Shown in pieces: positions 17,379 to 26,014 of a DNA stretch of 64,000 nucleotides; position 1 is the stretch's first letter; every line of letters begins with the position of its first letter. The notes beneath the pieces are model-generated. The model saw nothing but the letters and a program-made list of their open reading frames with translations. It ran no database searches and was not told the origin of the DNA. Origin of the DNA: JALORV01 sp963775635 (GTDB lineage: Bacteria; Pseudomonadota; Gammaproteobacteria; Burkholderiales; Burkholderiaceae_F); contig CAVZJO010000016.1 of assembly GCA_963775635.1 (NCBI GenBank), forward strand, positions 620,001 through 684,000. The letters run 5' to 3'. The position numbers and the translations under genes are program-made.

Positions 17379-18154
17379 GCGGTTGCCGGTGCGCGCTGGG
17401 CGACGGCGGACAAAAAATCGGCGAGCAGCGGGTCGCCCGACAGCAGCGCCGGATCGTTCAAGTCATGGAACTCCGGATGCCACTGAACACCGGCCACGTA
17501 AGTTGGTCCGGTCCAGCGGAACGCCTCGATGATGCCGTCTTCGGCCACAGCCTCGACGACAAATCCCGGCGCGAGGTTCCGTATGCCCTGGTGATGCACG
17601 CTGTTGACCATTGCGTGCGAGGTGCCTGTGTAGAGCGAGGCGAGCCGGGTGCCCGGCACGAACTCGATCGCGTGCAGGTTGCGGTCGTAGATCTGAGCGT
17701 CGCGATGTTGTCGCGCGCTCGGCAGCTGCGACGCGATGTCCTGGTACAGCGTGCCGCCGAACGCGACGTTGAGCACCTGCAATCCGCGGCAAATACCGAG
17801 CACCGGCTTGCCGGCGTCGATGAACGCGCGCAAGAGCGCGATCTCGTATTCGTCGCGCACGCGATCGCCAGTCCATTCCGGTCGCAGCGGTTGCTCGCCG
17901 TAACTGCCGGGCCACATGTCTGATCCGCCTTCCAGCACCAGCCCGTCGAGCATTTCCGCATAGTCATGCAGCGCGACGTTACCGCGCCGCGTCGGTCCCT
18001 CGGGCGACGGGATCACGAGTGCCAGCGCGCGCGACGACTGCACCCAGTGGACGATCGACTGCTCGACGTACTGCAGCGTCTTGCCTGTGAAAATCGGCCG
18101 CTGCGGATCGGCGTGGAAGAAGCATGCCGAGATGCCTATCGTCGGGCGCCTCAT
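17372..18154 (-). CDS. Class I glutamine amidotransferase-like hydrolase (peptidase C26, PuuD-like)
   Basis: A 260-aa C26-family protein. The nucleophile Cys is in VLGICRGLQVLNVAFGG, and the catalytic His and Glu are in VQWHPEFH. PuuD-type members cut gamma-glutamyl amides such as gamma-glutamyl-GABA. It lies between the MITE-like element and the aldehyde dehydrogenase. The 19-bp left end of that element begins one base beyond the ATG, so the native leader and ribosome site have been replaced by element sequence. The gamma-glutamyl substrate is not known. Confidence 0.85.
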   Translation of the reverse strand: MRRPTIGISACFFHADPQRPIFTGKTLQYVEQSIVHWVQSSRALALVIPSPEGPTRRGNVALHDYAEMLDGLVLEGGSDMWPGSYGEQPLRPEWTGDRVRDEYEIALLRAFIDAGKPVLGICRGLQVLNVAFGGTLYQDIASQLPSARQHRDAQIYDRNLHAIEFVPGTRLASLYTGTSHAMVNSVHHQGIRNLAPGFVVEAVAEDGIIEAFRWTGPTYVAGVQWHPEFHDLNDPALLSGDPLLADFLSAVAQRAPATAC

Positions 18155-18155
18155 G

Positions 18156-18428
18156 AGAACCTATCCCGGAGTCCGCGGTGGTCGCGGCGGGGTCGCATGG
18201 GGTGCAGGGCTAGGCGTGGCGAGGGGACCATTGCGTGCCGCAAGGACCCGAGCCGCAACAACGCCGTGCGCCCCATGCGGCCCCGCCCCGTAGGGTTGCG
18301 CAAAGAAGCGGGCGTCTGCGGCGTTGGCCGGCTCGGCCGTAGGCTCGGCTACTGTCCTTCGCCAGCCGCCTTGCATCCACCGCCTTCTCTTCGCAACGCG
18401 ATCCATCGGGGACTCCGGGATAGGTTCT
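18156..18428. mobile_element. MITE-like 273-bp element with perfect 19-bp terminal inverted repeats
   Basis: The ends AGAACCTATCCCGGAGTCC (18156-18174) and its exact reverse complement (18410-18428) enclose 235 bp with no credible ORF. An internal 17-bp inverted repeat with one mismatch lies at 18186-18202 and 18271-18287, so the core can fold. The right end covers two bases of the stop codon of the alcohol dehydrogenase gene, and the left end abuts the start of the C26 gene. I see no clear target duplication. No second copy was noticed in the window. It could be a non-autonomous transposon or a large REP-like intergenic repeat. Confidence 0.6.
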
Positions 18429-19560
18429 AGTACGCCTGCTCGAAAAAGCGTTCGAAGTCGGCGCGCGTACACGTCCGCGGGTTGGTCTGATGGCACACAT
18501 CCTTGAGGGCGAGATCCACCAGTCGACCGAACTGGCTGCGCTGCACGCCCGCCGCGGACAGCGACGGCGGAATGCCGATATCGCGTTTCAGCCCGACCAG
18601 CCAGGGCACGAACTCGTCGACGCGCGTCAGTCCGGCGGCATGCGCCAGCTCGGCGAACTTCTCAGGAGCCGCTTCGGCGTTGAAGCGCATCACCGGCTCC
18701 AGCATCAGCGCGTTGGCCAGGCCATGGTGCAGGTCGCAGACAGCTCCGAGCGCATGAGCGCACGAATGCACTGCGCCCAGGTCTTTCTGAAAAGCGATCG
18801 CTCCCATCATCGAAGCCATCATCATGTCGGCGCGCGCGTCAAGGTTCTGGCCGTCGTGCACGGCGCGGGGCAGCGCACACGCCGCAATGCGCACCCCTTC
18901 CAGCGCGATCCCGTCGCACAGCGGGTGATAGGCGGGCGACAGGTAGCTTTCTATGTTGTGCGTCAGCGCATCCATGCCGGTGGCGGCGGTCACTGCGGGC
19001 GGCAGGCCGAGCGTCAGCTCCGGATCGGCGAATACCTCGCGGGCCAGCAGCTTCGGCGAAAAGATGACGCGCTTGACGTGCGACTCGTCCTCGCTGACCA
19101 CACCCGAGCGGCCGACCTCGGAGCCGGTACCGCTGGTGGTGGGCAGCGCGAAAAAGGCAGGTACGGTGTTCGTCAACGGCCGCACCGTCGGGTGGTCCCA
19201 CGCGTACTCGATAACGTCGCCATCGTGCACCGACATTGCCGCCACTACTTTGGCGATGTCCAGCGCGGCACCGCCGCCGAGGCCGATCACGCAGTCGGCC
19301 CGATGGTTTTTGAACGCGACCACGCCTTGCCTCACTTGCGACGCGGTCGGGTTGCCGTGCACGCCCGCAAACACGGCGGCATCCAATTCGCCATCAAGGT
19401 GTCGAATGAATTCGGGAACTATGGGCAAGGCCGCGAGCCCGCGATCGGTAACGACCAGTGGCCGTCGCAGGCCGTGTGCACGCAACTGCGCGGGCACGAG
19501 GTTGCGCGCGCCCGGGCCGAAGTGGATCGTGGTCGGGAACGAGAAGCGAACGATCGCCAT
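18427..19560 (-). CDS. Iron-containing alcohol dehydrogenase, phosphonate-associated
   Basis: A 377-aa group III (Fe-dependent) dehydrogenase. The NAD(P) site is in LGGGAALDIAKVVAA and TTSGTGSEVGRSGVV. Metal ligands are in GMDALTHNIESYLSP and HSCAHALGAVCDLHHGLANA. Members of one subgroup recur in phosphonate gene clusters, probably reducing or oxidising phosphonoacetaldehyde/hydroxyethylphosphonate or a related aldehyde. Here it follows an orphan binding protein gene after 11 bp and precedes the MITE-like element, which touches its stop codon. Direction of the reaction and substrate are inferred. Confidence 0.86.
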   Translation of the reverse strand: MAIVRFSFPTTIHFGPGARNLVPAQLRAHGLRRPLVVTDRGLAALPIVPEFIRHLDGELDAAVFAGVHGNPTASQVRQGVVAFKNHRADCVIGLGGGAALDIAKVVAAMSVHDGDVIEYAWDHPTVRPLTNTVPAFFALPTTSGTGSEVGRSGVVSEDESHVKRVIFSPKLLAREVFADPELTLGLPPAVTAATGMDALTHNIESYLSPAYHPLCDGIALEGVRIAACALPRAVHDGQNLDARADMMMASMMGAIAFQKDLGAVHSCAHALGAVCDLHHGLANALMLEPVMRFNAEAAPEKFAELAHAAGLTRVDEFVPWLVGLKRDIGIPPSLSAAGVQRSQFGRLVDLALKDVCHQTNPRTCTRADFERFFEQAY

Positions 19561-19571
19561 GCCGGGCGTGA

Positions 19572-21176
19572 TCAGTCGCGGCCGATGCGCACCCAGCGCA
19601 GCTCCAGCGCGTCATTCGGCCACTGCACAACGCTGATGTTGGTGCGCATCACCCAGGCCAGCGTGCGCCGGTACAACGGGATCAGCGGCAGGTCGTCATG
19701 CATCAGCCGCAGCGCGTCGCCCGCCATGCGGCGTCGCGTCGCGAGATCCGGCTCGATGCGGATGCCGTCTACCAGCTGATCGAGTTTCGCGTTCGAATAG
19801 CGACCGCCATTGAACTGGCCGCTGCCCGCGCCGTCATGCGTGCGCACGATCGAATTGAGCGTCGCCCATGGATCGTCTCCCGGGCTCCAGCCGAACTCGA
19901 AGAAGCTAGTCGTTGCCTGGGTGACCTTCGGGAAGAAGGTGGCGCTTGGCGATGGCTGGAAGCTGACGCGTATGCCAACTTGCGCCAGCATCGCGGCGAT
20001 CGCCTGGCATACCGCGGCGCGGTAGGTGACATTGACGCAGTCCAGCGTCACCGCGAAGCCGTCCGGATAGCCAGCCTGTTTCAGCAGTGCGCGCGCAGCG
20101 GCCGGATCGTAGGGCAGCCGTGTTTCAAGTTCTGGCACGTAGCCGTCGACCCACTTTGACAGGTGCGAACCCGCGGGGCTGGCCTGTCCGCGCAGCACTT
20201 TGCCGATGATCAGATTGATGTCGATCGCCTGGTAGATCGCGCGCCGGACTCGCAGGTCCTTGAACGGATTGCCGCGCGCTACGCCGAGCTGCAGTTCATT
20301 TCTGCTCTGGTCGAATCCGAGATACTGCGTGCCGCTATCGGTCGTCTCGACGAGCTTCAGCGCCTTGTCCTGCCTGAGGCGTGCGATATCCTGGAACGGC
20401 GGGTCGATGACGAAGTCGACCTCTCCGGATGCCAGCGCGGCCAGCCGGGTGGCGTCCGACTGCACCACCACGTAGGTGGCCTCCTGCACGTTGCCGAGGT
20501 CCTTCGCGCGCCATCCCCACCAGTCCGGATTGCGCACGACCACCGTACGTTGGTCTGGGTCGTAACTCTTCAGCCGATAGGGGCCTGTGCCATTGGTGTT
20601 GCGGACCGCGTAGGTTTCCTGCTTGGCGTTGTAGTCCTGCGGCACTTGCACGCCATGCTTCTCGGCCCATGCCTTGTTCATGATCGCGACCAGCCACATC
20701 TTCTGCGGCAGGACCGCGTCGGGGGCCGATAGCAGGACGTCTACGGTCAGCGCATCGACCTTGCGCGCGCCGGTGACGCCGCGCAGCTGAAACGTGCGCT
20801 GTGATGTCTTCGCGAGCGCACGGCCGATCGAGAACACGACGTCGTCGGCCGTCAACGGTGAGCCGTCGTGAAACCGGACGTCGGGCCGCAACTTGAAGCG
20901 CCAGGTCTTCGCATCGACCGCTTGCCACGACAACGCCAGCGCCGGCTCTAGCCGGAAATCACGGTCGCGGTTGACCAACCCTTCGTAAATCTGGGTCACG
21001 ATGCGGCTCTGGTACAGCAGCGCCAGCGAATGAGGATCGAACGAGTTCGGATCGAACGCACTGGCGAAGCGCAGGGTCTGGGCAGACAGCGGCGCCACGG
21101 AAAGCAGCGCGGCCAGGGCGGTGACGGCAGCTCGCGGCCGTAGGAGTGAGGCAACCAGGGCGCAGAATGAAGTCAT
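19572..21176 (-). CDS. Peptide/nickel-type ABC transporter substrate-binding protein (family 5)
   Basis: A 534-aa exported binding protein of the DppA/OppA fold. A signal peptide ends near VAPLSAQ. Core motifs LALSWQAVDAKTWRFKLRPD and VRFHDGSPLTADDVVFSI are typical. No permease or ATPase of this system is in the window, so it is an orphan or works with a distant transporter. I chose ATG 21176 rather than the frame start at 21200 because the signal peptide begins there. It is the first gene of the second leftward run, suggesting that the pathway has its own ligand. Confidence 0.85.
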   Translation of the reverse strand: MTSFCALVASLLRPRAAVTALAALLSVAPLSAQTLRFASAFDPNSFDPHSLALLYQSRIVTQIYEGLVNRDRDFRLEPALALSWQAVDAKTWRFKLRPDVRFHDGSPLTADDVVFSIGRALAKTSQRTFQLRGVTGARKVDALTVDVLLSAPDAVLPQKMWLVAIMNKAWAEKHGVQVPQDYNAKQETYAVRNTNGTGPYRLKSYDPDQRTVVVRNPDWWGWRAKDLGNVQEATYVVVQSDATRLAALASGEVDFVIDPPFQDIARLRQDKALKLVETTDSGTQYLGFDQSRNELQLGVARGNPFKDLRVRRAIYQAIDINLIIGKVLRGQASPAGSHLSKWVDGYVPELETRLPYDPAAARALLKQAGYPDGFAVTLDCVNVTYRAAVCQAIAAMLAQVGIRVSFQPSPSATFFPKVTQATTSFFEFGWSPGDDPWATLNSIVRTHDGAGSGQFNGGRYSNAKLDQLVDGIRIEPDLATRRRMAGDALRLMHDDLPLIPLYRRTLAWVMRTNISVVQWPNDALELRWVRIGRD

Positions 21177-21430
21177 CGGATCGTTAGTGCGAGACACCAC
21201 ACACTATAGGTCAAGGCATCATTTACGCGCTGAGGCATGGGCGGCGCAACAATTGCATGCCGACCGTCCGTGCCACGGCCGGGAACACGTCGGCCCGGCA
21301 CCCGGTCTTAATGCTGTGCTGGAGCCCTCTGCAGGCGGTGCTGAAACCCTTGCCTTGTAAGACTGCCTCCACTCGGACGACCAATAGGCATTCGCGAAAC
21401 TCCGCGCGGACACAGTGGAAAGTGGACTAG

Positions 21431-21922
21431 ATGATGACTCGACGTACCCTGCTAACCCGCCTCGCACTCGGCGGGCTGGTTGCCTGGGCGGCACCATCGC
21501 GTGCTGCCAGGCCGGCGGCGCCGCGCCGGCCCGATGCCGTGGAACTGACCGATGCTGAGTGGCGCAAGCGCCTGACACCCGAGCAATACCGGGTGCTGCG
21601 CCAGGACGGCACCGAGCCGGCCTTCAGCAGCCCGCTGAACGCGGAAAAGCGGCGCGGCACCTACAAGTGCGTCGCCTGCGACCTCGCGCTGTTCGGCAGT
21701 TCGATGAAGTACGACAGCGGCACTGGGTGGCCCAGCTTTTTCGAAACCCTGCCGGGTGCTTTCGAGCTGAAGACCGACTACAAGTTGATCTTGCCGCGCA
21801 CCGAGTACCACTGCGCGCGCTGCGGAGGGCATCACGGCCACGTGTTCGACGACGGGCCGCGACCGACCGGCAAGCGCTGGTGCAACAACGGCGTGTGCCT
21901 GAAGTTCGAGCAGTCGGCATGA
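21431..21922 (+). CDS. msrB: Peptide-methionine (R)-S-oxide reductase, exported
   Basis: A 163-aa MsrB that reduces the R-sulfoxide of methionine. The N-terminus MTRRTLLTRLALGGLVAWA looks like a twin-arginine signal, so the enzyme probably works in the periplasm. The structural zinc cysteines are C80, C83, C128 and C131. The catalytic Cys is C151 in RWCNNGVCLKF. The last 4 bases overlap msrA. A second in-frame ATG at 21434 is an equally good start. Confidence 0.92.
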   Translation: MMTRRTLLTRLALGGLVAWAAPSRAARPAAPRRPDAVELTDAEWRKRLTPEQYRVLRQDGTEPAFSSPLNAEKRRGTYKCVACDLALFGSSMKYDSGTGWPSFFETLPGAFELKTDYKLILPRTEYHCARCGGHHGHVFDDGPRPTGKRWCNNGVCLKFEQSA

Positions 21923-22563
21923 GCCGCCGCCTTCGCTGGCTATTGGCGTCGGTGCTGGCCGGCGCGCTCGGTGCGGCCACTTGCGGCGTCAGCGCCCAGG
22001 GCAAGGCGAATCCGCCGGCCGGCAGCGGTCGTACCGAGACCGCCATTTTGGCGGGCGGCTGCTTCTGGTGTGTCGAGTCAGACTTCGACAAGGTCGACGG
22101 CGTGCTGTCTACGACGTCCGGCTACGTGGGCGGTCGGACGCCGAACCCGACCTATCAGGCCGTGTCGGCCGGCGGCACCGGTCATACCGAGGCGGTCAGG
22201 ATCGAGTTCGACCCGGCGCGCGTCAGTTACGCGCAGCTGCTCGAGAAGTTCTGGCCGACGATCGATCCGACTGTCAAAGACCAGCAGTTCTGCGATATCG
22301 GATCCCAGTACCGCTCGGGAATCTTTGTGCTCAACGAACGGCAGCTCAAAGAGGCCGAGGCTTCAAAGGCGGCGCTGCAGAAGTCGAAGCCGTTTTCGCA
22401 GCCCATCGTGACCGAGATCACGTTGGCCGGGACCTTCTATCCGGCGGAGGAATACCACCAGGACTACTACCTGAAGAATCCGATCCGCTACAAGTTCTAC
22501 CGGACCAACTGCGGACGCGACGCGCGCCTGAAGTCGCTGTGGGGGGACAAGGCGGCGCGTTGA
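21919..22563 (+). CDS. msrA: Peptide-methionine (S)-S-oxide reductase, exported
   Basis: A 214-aa MsrA that reduces the S-sulfoxide of methionine. It has a signal peptide (LLASVLAGALGAATCGVSAQG) and the family active site GGCFWC, with catalytic C48 and C51 beside it. Further family features are GYVGGRTPNPTY, GHTEAVRIEFDP and the EYHQDYY segment. It overlaps msrB by ATGA. Together they form a two-gene periplasmic repair unit for oxidised methionine. There is no heme partner (MsrQ/MsrP) here. Confidence 0.93.
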   Translation: MSRRLRWLLASVLAGALGAATCGVSAQGKANPPAGSGRTETAILAGGCFWCVESDFDKVDGVLSTTSGYVGGRTPNPTYQAVSAGGTGHTEAVRIEFDPARVSYAQLLEKFWPTIDPTVKDQQFCDIGSQYRSGIFVLNERQLKEAEASKAALQKSKPFSQPIVTEITLAGTFYPAEEYHQDYYLKNPIRYKFYRTNCGRDARLKSLWGDKAAR

Positions 22564-22586
22564 GCTAATCCGGCAGCTGATACTCG

Positions 22587-23671
22587 CTAGTGGCTCTTGT
22601 CGTCCAGCGCGCGGTCGACCGCCCAATGTTCGGGAGCATCGGGAGGCAGTGCGTGCGTGGTGCGAGCGTAGAGCGCGATCCCGGGCGCTGCGGTCAGTCC
22701 ATGCGCGACGATACTCAGCAGCACGGTCGCCATCACCGCCAGCCGTATCGTGGGTTCTCCGGGCAGATTCACCTGCTGCTCCAGATAGACGAGGCCGAGC
22801 ACGATCGAGGCGAGACCTCGCGGCCCGAACCATCCCATGAAGAGCGCCGACGAGCGGCTGAGCCCGGTGCCGGCAAGTGCGACCACGACTGGCACCATGC
22901 GCACGATGGTCAGGCTCGCCAGCGCATACATCACCGCCATCGGCGTGAATTCGTTCCAGGCGCGCGCGACGAATGCACCGAACAGGAAGAAGACGAAGAA
23001 GTTGAACAGTTGTCCCCATTCCTCGGTGAACTCGACGCTGTGTCGCGCCACCTGCGGGAATCCGACCTGGACGGCCAACCCGGCCACATAGGCTGCGATG
23101 AACATGCTTGCCCCGCCTTCCTCGGAGGCGATCATCGACAGCAGCGGCAGCGCGACCACACCGAGCTTCGCCAGCGCGGTCGACATCCATCGCCGCCCCA
23201 GCGCGATCCCGAGCAATGCACCGCCGCCGCCGCCGATCGCCAACCCGATCAGCGTGCCGCAACGATCACCTGTCCGAGGCCGGCGTCGGTCGGCGCCAGG
23301 ATGGATGCAATGATCCCGGCCTCCCACCAGGTCAACCGGCCGAAGCAGAGCTTGGCGACCACGGCGCCCAGCACGATCGTGAGCAGCATGCCGGTGCTCA
23401 GCAGGCGCATCTGGAGCTTGCGGCTGCCTTTCAGGTTGGTGAGTCGGATGCGCGCCGCGTCGGTGAACAGTGTCATCACCAGGCCCGTCTCAGCGATCAG
23501 CAAAAGGCCCTTGCGGTCGATCGCCAGTTCGTCCACTGCGTGCGGCACCAGCAGCAGCAAGGCACCGGCCGCCGTGAAGACGATGGGCGCGGTCACGACA
23601 GTTCTTTCCAGCCGGCGCGAGACGATGCTGTACCCAAACACCAGCACGACGAATACGGTTGCGATCAGCAT
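22587..23671 (-). pseudogene. Cation/proton antiporter (CPA1-type), internally deleted
   Basis: Two pieces of one CPA antiporter lie in different frames. The N-terminal piece (start 23671, MLIATVFVVLVFGYS) runs through ILAPTDAGLGQVIV and hits a stop near 23249. The C-terminal piece continues as GTLIGLAIGGGGG and runs to 22587 with intact membrane segments (GWFGPRGLASIVLGLVYLEQQ). Compared with relatives, roughly 85 residues that carry the conserved Asn-Asp motif are missing at about 23250-23262. So this is a deletion plus frameshift, not a single-base error, and no working carrier can be made. The remaining sequence is little decayed, so the loss looks recent. Confidence 0.85.
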
Positions 23672-23693
23672 TCCGTTCCTTCGGCAGCGCGCT

Positions 23694-24482
23694 TCAGTTC
23701 CTGACCGCCACGATGACGGAACTCGGCAGAAAGACAGCCGTTGCCGGCTGGCCGACCTGCAGCGACAGCGCCTCGACCGCCTCGTTGGTGACGGTCGCAC
23801 TGATCGCGGATCCGCCGGGAAGCGTCAGCACGACCAGCGATGAAACGGCTCCTTTCACCACCCGGGACACTGTTCCTTCGAGCTGATTCGCTGCCGACAG
23901 CCGGTAGCCGCCGTAGTCGGCCATCAGCACGACGCTGCTCGCCTTGACGAGCGCCAGCGCTTCGATCGCTTTCCGGAGCTTCATCTCCTTGCTCGAGGCC
24001 GTGGTGACCGTCGCAATGATCGACTGACCTCCCTTCAAGGCGATAGTCACCTGCGTCGACACCGGCCCGGCTTCGATCGCGGTGATCTTTCCGGCGAACT
24101 GGTTGCGGGCGGTGGTCTTCATCGTCATTCTCCGAAGGAACGGTGCCAGTTGGGGATGCTTGCGCAGTCTCGCCTCCTGCGTAGCGAGCAGCCGCGCCTG
24201 TTCGGCCGATAACTTCTGCCATGTGTCGAGCAGCGCGGCCGCGCAGGTTGTGAGTCGCGCTCCACCACCGCGTGAGCCACCGGTCGTCGTTGTGAGCAGC
24301 GGCTCTTGGGCCAGGTTGCCGGCCTGCTCAAGCTGCAGCCATGCACCCTTGTACGACAAGCCGACCGTGCGCGCTGCGCGGCTGATCGATCCGGTTGAAG
24401 CAATCGCGGCCAGCAGCGCGAAGAACCGCGCGTCGAGTCCGCCGACGCGCAGCGAGCCCGAAAGCAGTCTCTCCTCAGCCAC
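23694..24482 (-). CDS. modE: Molybdate-responsive regulator ModE
   Basis: A 262-aa regulator, the same length as E. coli ModE. The LysR-like winged helix is at about residues 10-100 (ARFFALLAAIASTGSISRAARTVGLS). Two TOBE/Mop molybdate-binding domains follow (about 120-185 and 190-260, RNQFAGKITAIEAGPVS and ANQLEGTVSRVVKGAVS). I take the GTG at 24482 as start (VAEERLLSGSLRV). The longer frame begins inside modC with unrelated residues. It overlaps modC by 8 bases. Molybdate-loaded ModE usually represses the mod operon through a site like the one at 26702-26727. Confidence 0.9.
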   Translation of the reverse strand: MAEERLLSGSLRVGGLDARFFALLAAIASTGSISRAARTVGLSYKGAWLQLEQAGNLAQEPLLTTTTGGSRGGGARLTTCAAALLDTWQKLSAEQARLLATQEARLRKHPQLAPFLRRMTMKTTARNQFAGKITAIEAGPVSTQVTIALKGGQSIIATVTTASSKEMKLRKAIEALALVKASSVVLMADYGGYRLSAANQLEGTVSRVVKGAVSSLVVLTLPGGSAISATVTNEAVEALSLQVGQPATAVFLPSSVIVAVRN

Positions 24483-25248
24483 GATCGAAGAGGCTCGCAA
24501 GCCACCGACGTCGCTCCGATGTTGCAGCGGGCTCGACCGTGAGCGCAGCGAGTTCGCGCTCGCGAACGATTTGGTTACGCAAATCAACCTCCCGGCTGAC
24601 GCGGCCGTTGTCCAGGACGAACATCACATCGGCCAACGCAGCCACATCATCGATGTCATGGCTGATCAGAATCATCGGAACGCCGAAGCGCTGCTGAATC
24701 TGCTGCAGTTCCGTGCGCAGCCGCACGCGCAACATCGGGTTGAGTGCAGCGAAAGGTTCGTCGAGCAGCAAGACCTCGGGTTGTCGGACCAGCGCACGGG
24801 CCAGCGCCACCCGCTGCTGCTGTCCGCCGGACAGGCGCTGCGGTGAACTCCTGGCCAGCGGCTCGATTTCGAGCGCCCGCATGATGGTGTCCACCTGCTG
24901 CTGGGCTTTGCGGTCAGGCCGGCGCCACCATTGCCCAAGTCCGAAGGCGATGTTGTCTCGCACCGAGAGGTGCGGAAACAGAGCGTAGTTCTGGAACACA
25001 TATCCGACGCGGCGCCGGCTCGCGGGCAGGTCGATGCCGACGCGGGAATCGAACACCGGCAGCCCGTTGAAACGGATGTGGCCGTCACGCGGCCGCAGCA
25101 AACCTGCAAGCGTCTGAAGTGTCAGCGTCTTGCCGGCACCCGACTCGCCATAGAGCACTACGACCGGCGCATCGGCTGCAAAGCGGACGTCGAGGCTGAA
25201 ACGACGTCTTTCGTCCGCCACCTCGACACGGACATCGACGTCGATCAT
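24475..25248 (-). CDS. modC: Molybdate ABC transporter, ATP-binding protein
   Basis: A 257-aa ABC ATPase. Walker A is GESGAGKTLTLQT, the signature is LSGGQQQRVALARAL and Walker B is VLLLDEPFAALNP. It lacks the C-terminal molybdate-sensing domain of E. coli ModC (about 350 aa), so direct trans-inhibition by molybdate is not expected and control should rest on ModE. Its start overlaps the modA stop by 4 bases. Confidence 0.9.
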   Translation of the reverse strand: MIDVDVRVEVADERRRFSLDVRFAADAPVVVLYGESGAGKTLTLQTLAGLLRPRDGHIRFNGLPVFDSRVGIDLPASRRRVGYVFQNYALFPHLSVRDNIAFGLGQWWRRPDRKAQQQVDTIMRALEIEPLARSSPQRLSGGQQQRVALARALVRQPEVLLLDEPFAALNPMLRVRLRTELQQIQQRFGVPMILISHDIDDVAALADVMFVLDNGRVSREVDLRNQIVRERELAALTVEPAATSERRRWLASLFDRG

Positions 25249-26006
25249 CGCGGCATGCGGGTGAATCCTGCAGCCTCGAAGCGGTGCTGGGCGGCCGGGG
25301 AGGTCAGGTACTCGACGTAGGCGGCGGCGAGTCCAGGCTGCCGGCTGTCGGCGACAACGAGTGCCGGGTAGACGATCGGTGCATGGCCTTGGACAGGCGC
25401 GACGACGCGAATGCGGTCGGGCATCAGCCGGGCATCGGTCGCATAGACGAAGCCCGCCTCCGCGTCGCCCCGCGCTACGTAGTCGAGCACCTGCCGGACG
25501 CTGTCGGCGTAGACGAGCCGCGACTGCAGCGCCGACCAGAGGCCTGCGCTTTCCAGCGCCTGTTGCGCATAGCGGCCGGCCGGTACCGTGAGCGGCTTGC
25601 CAATCGCAATTCGCGAGATGGACGCTGCCGTCAGACCCTGCGGTCCGGCGAGCGCGACGGCGTCGGTCGATGCGATCAGAACCAGCGTATTGCCCGCGAT
25701 GTCGCGCCGCGAGGCTGCGATCAATCGCCGCGCAGCGATGCCACGCTCGACCGTCGCATCGTCGGCGCTGACGAACACGTCGACCGGTGCCCCCTGCATG
25801 ATCTGCTGCAGCAGTGCGCCCGAGGCGCCGAAGTTGAATCGCAGCGCCGTCGAGTGCTTCGCCTCGAACTCGGACGCGCTGGCCTTCAGCACGTCGGTCA
25901 GGCTGGCGGCCGCCGACACCGTCAGTGAGCTCGGCGCCTGCGCTTGCGATCGCGTGACGGCCAGCAGCGCTGCTGCGCTTAGCAGGAACGTTCGGCGGCC
26001 GGGCAT
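25245..26006 (-). CDS. modA: Molybdate ABC transporter, substrate-binding protein
   Basis: A 253-aa periplasmic binding protein with a clear signal peptide (RTFLLSAAALLAVTRSQAQA). The mature start SSLTVSAAASLTDVLKASA is typical of ModA, with ligand-binding serines in SAAASL and FGASGAL. FVSADDATVERG and the C-terminal YVEYLTSPAAQHRFEAAGF also match. It follows modB after 8 bp and overlaps modC by 4 bases. Confidence 0.93.
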   Translation of the reverse strand: MPGRRTFLLSAAALLAVTRSQAQAPSSLTVSAAASLTDVLKASASEFEAKHSTALRFNFGASGALLQQIMQGAPVDVFVSADDATVERGIAARRLIAASRRDIAGNTLVLIASTDAVALAGPQGLTAASISRIAIGKPLTVPAGRYAQQALESAGLWSALQSRLVYADSVRQVLDYVARGDAEAGFVYATDARLMPDRIRVVAPVQGHAPIVYPALVVADSRQPGLAAAYVEYLTSPAAQHRFEAAGFTRMPR

Positions 26007-26014
26007 CGCGGTCC

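Noticed and set aside
16014..18154. Full Puu putrescine pathway
   Set aside because: Only the C26 hydrolase and aldehyde dehydrogenase are adjacent; no PuuB-type oxidase or PuuP carrier is present and the GS-like gene is 14 kb away.
18429..21176. Complete peptide ABC transporter
   Set aside because: Only the binding protein exists; neighbours are enzymes, not permeases or ATPases.
21201..21430. Possible gene fragment or riboswitch between the binding protein and msrB
   Set aside because: Neither strand gives a recognisable peptide, and I could not draw a convincing conserved structure.
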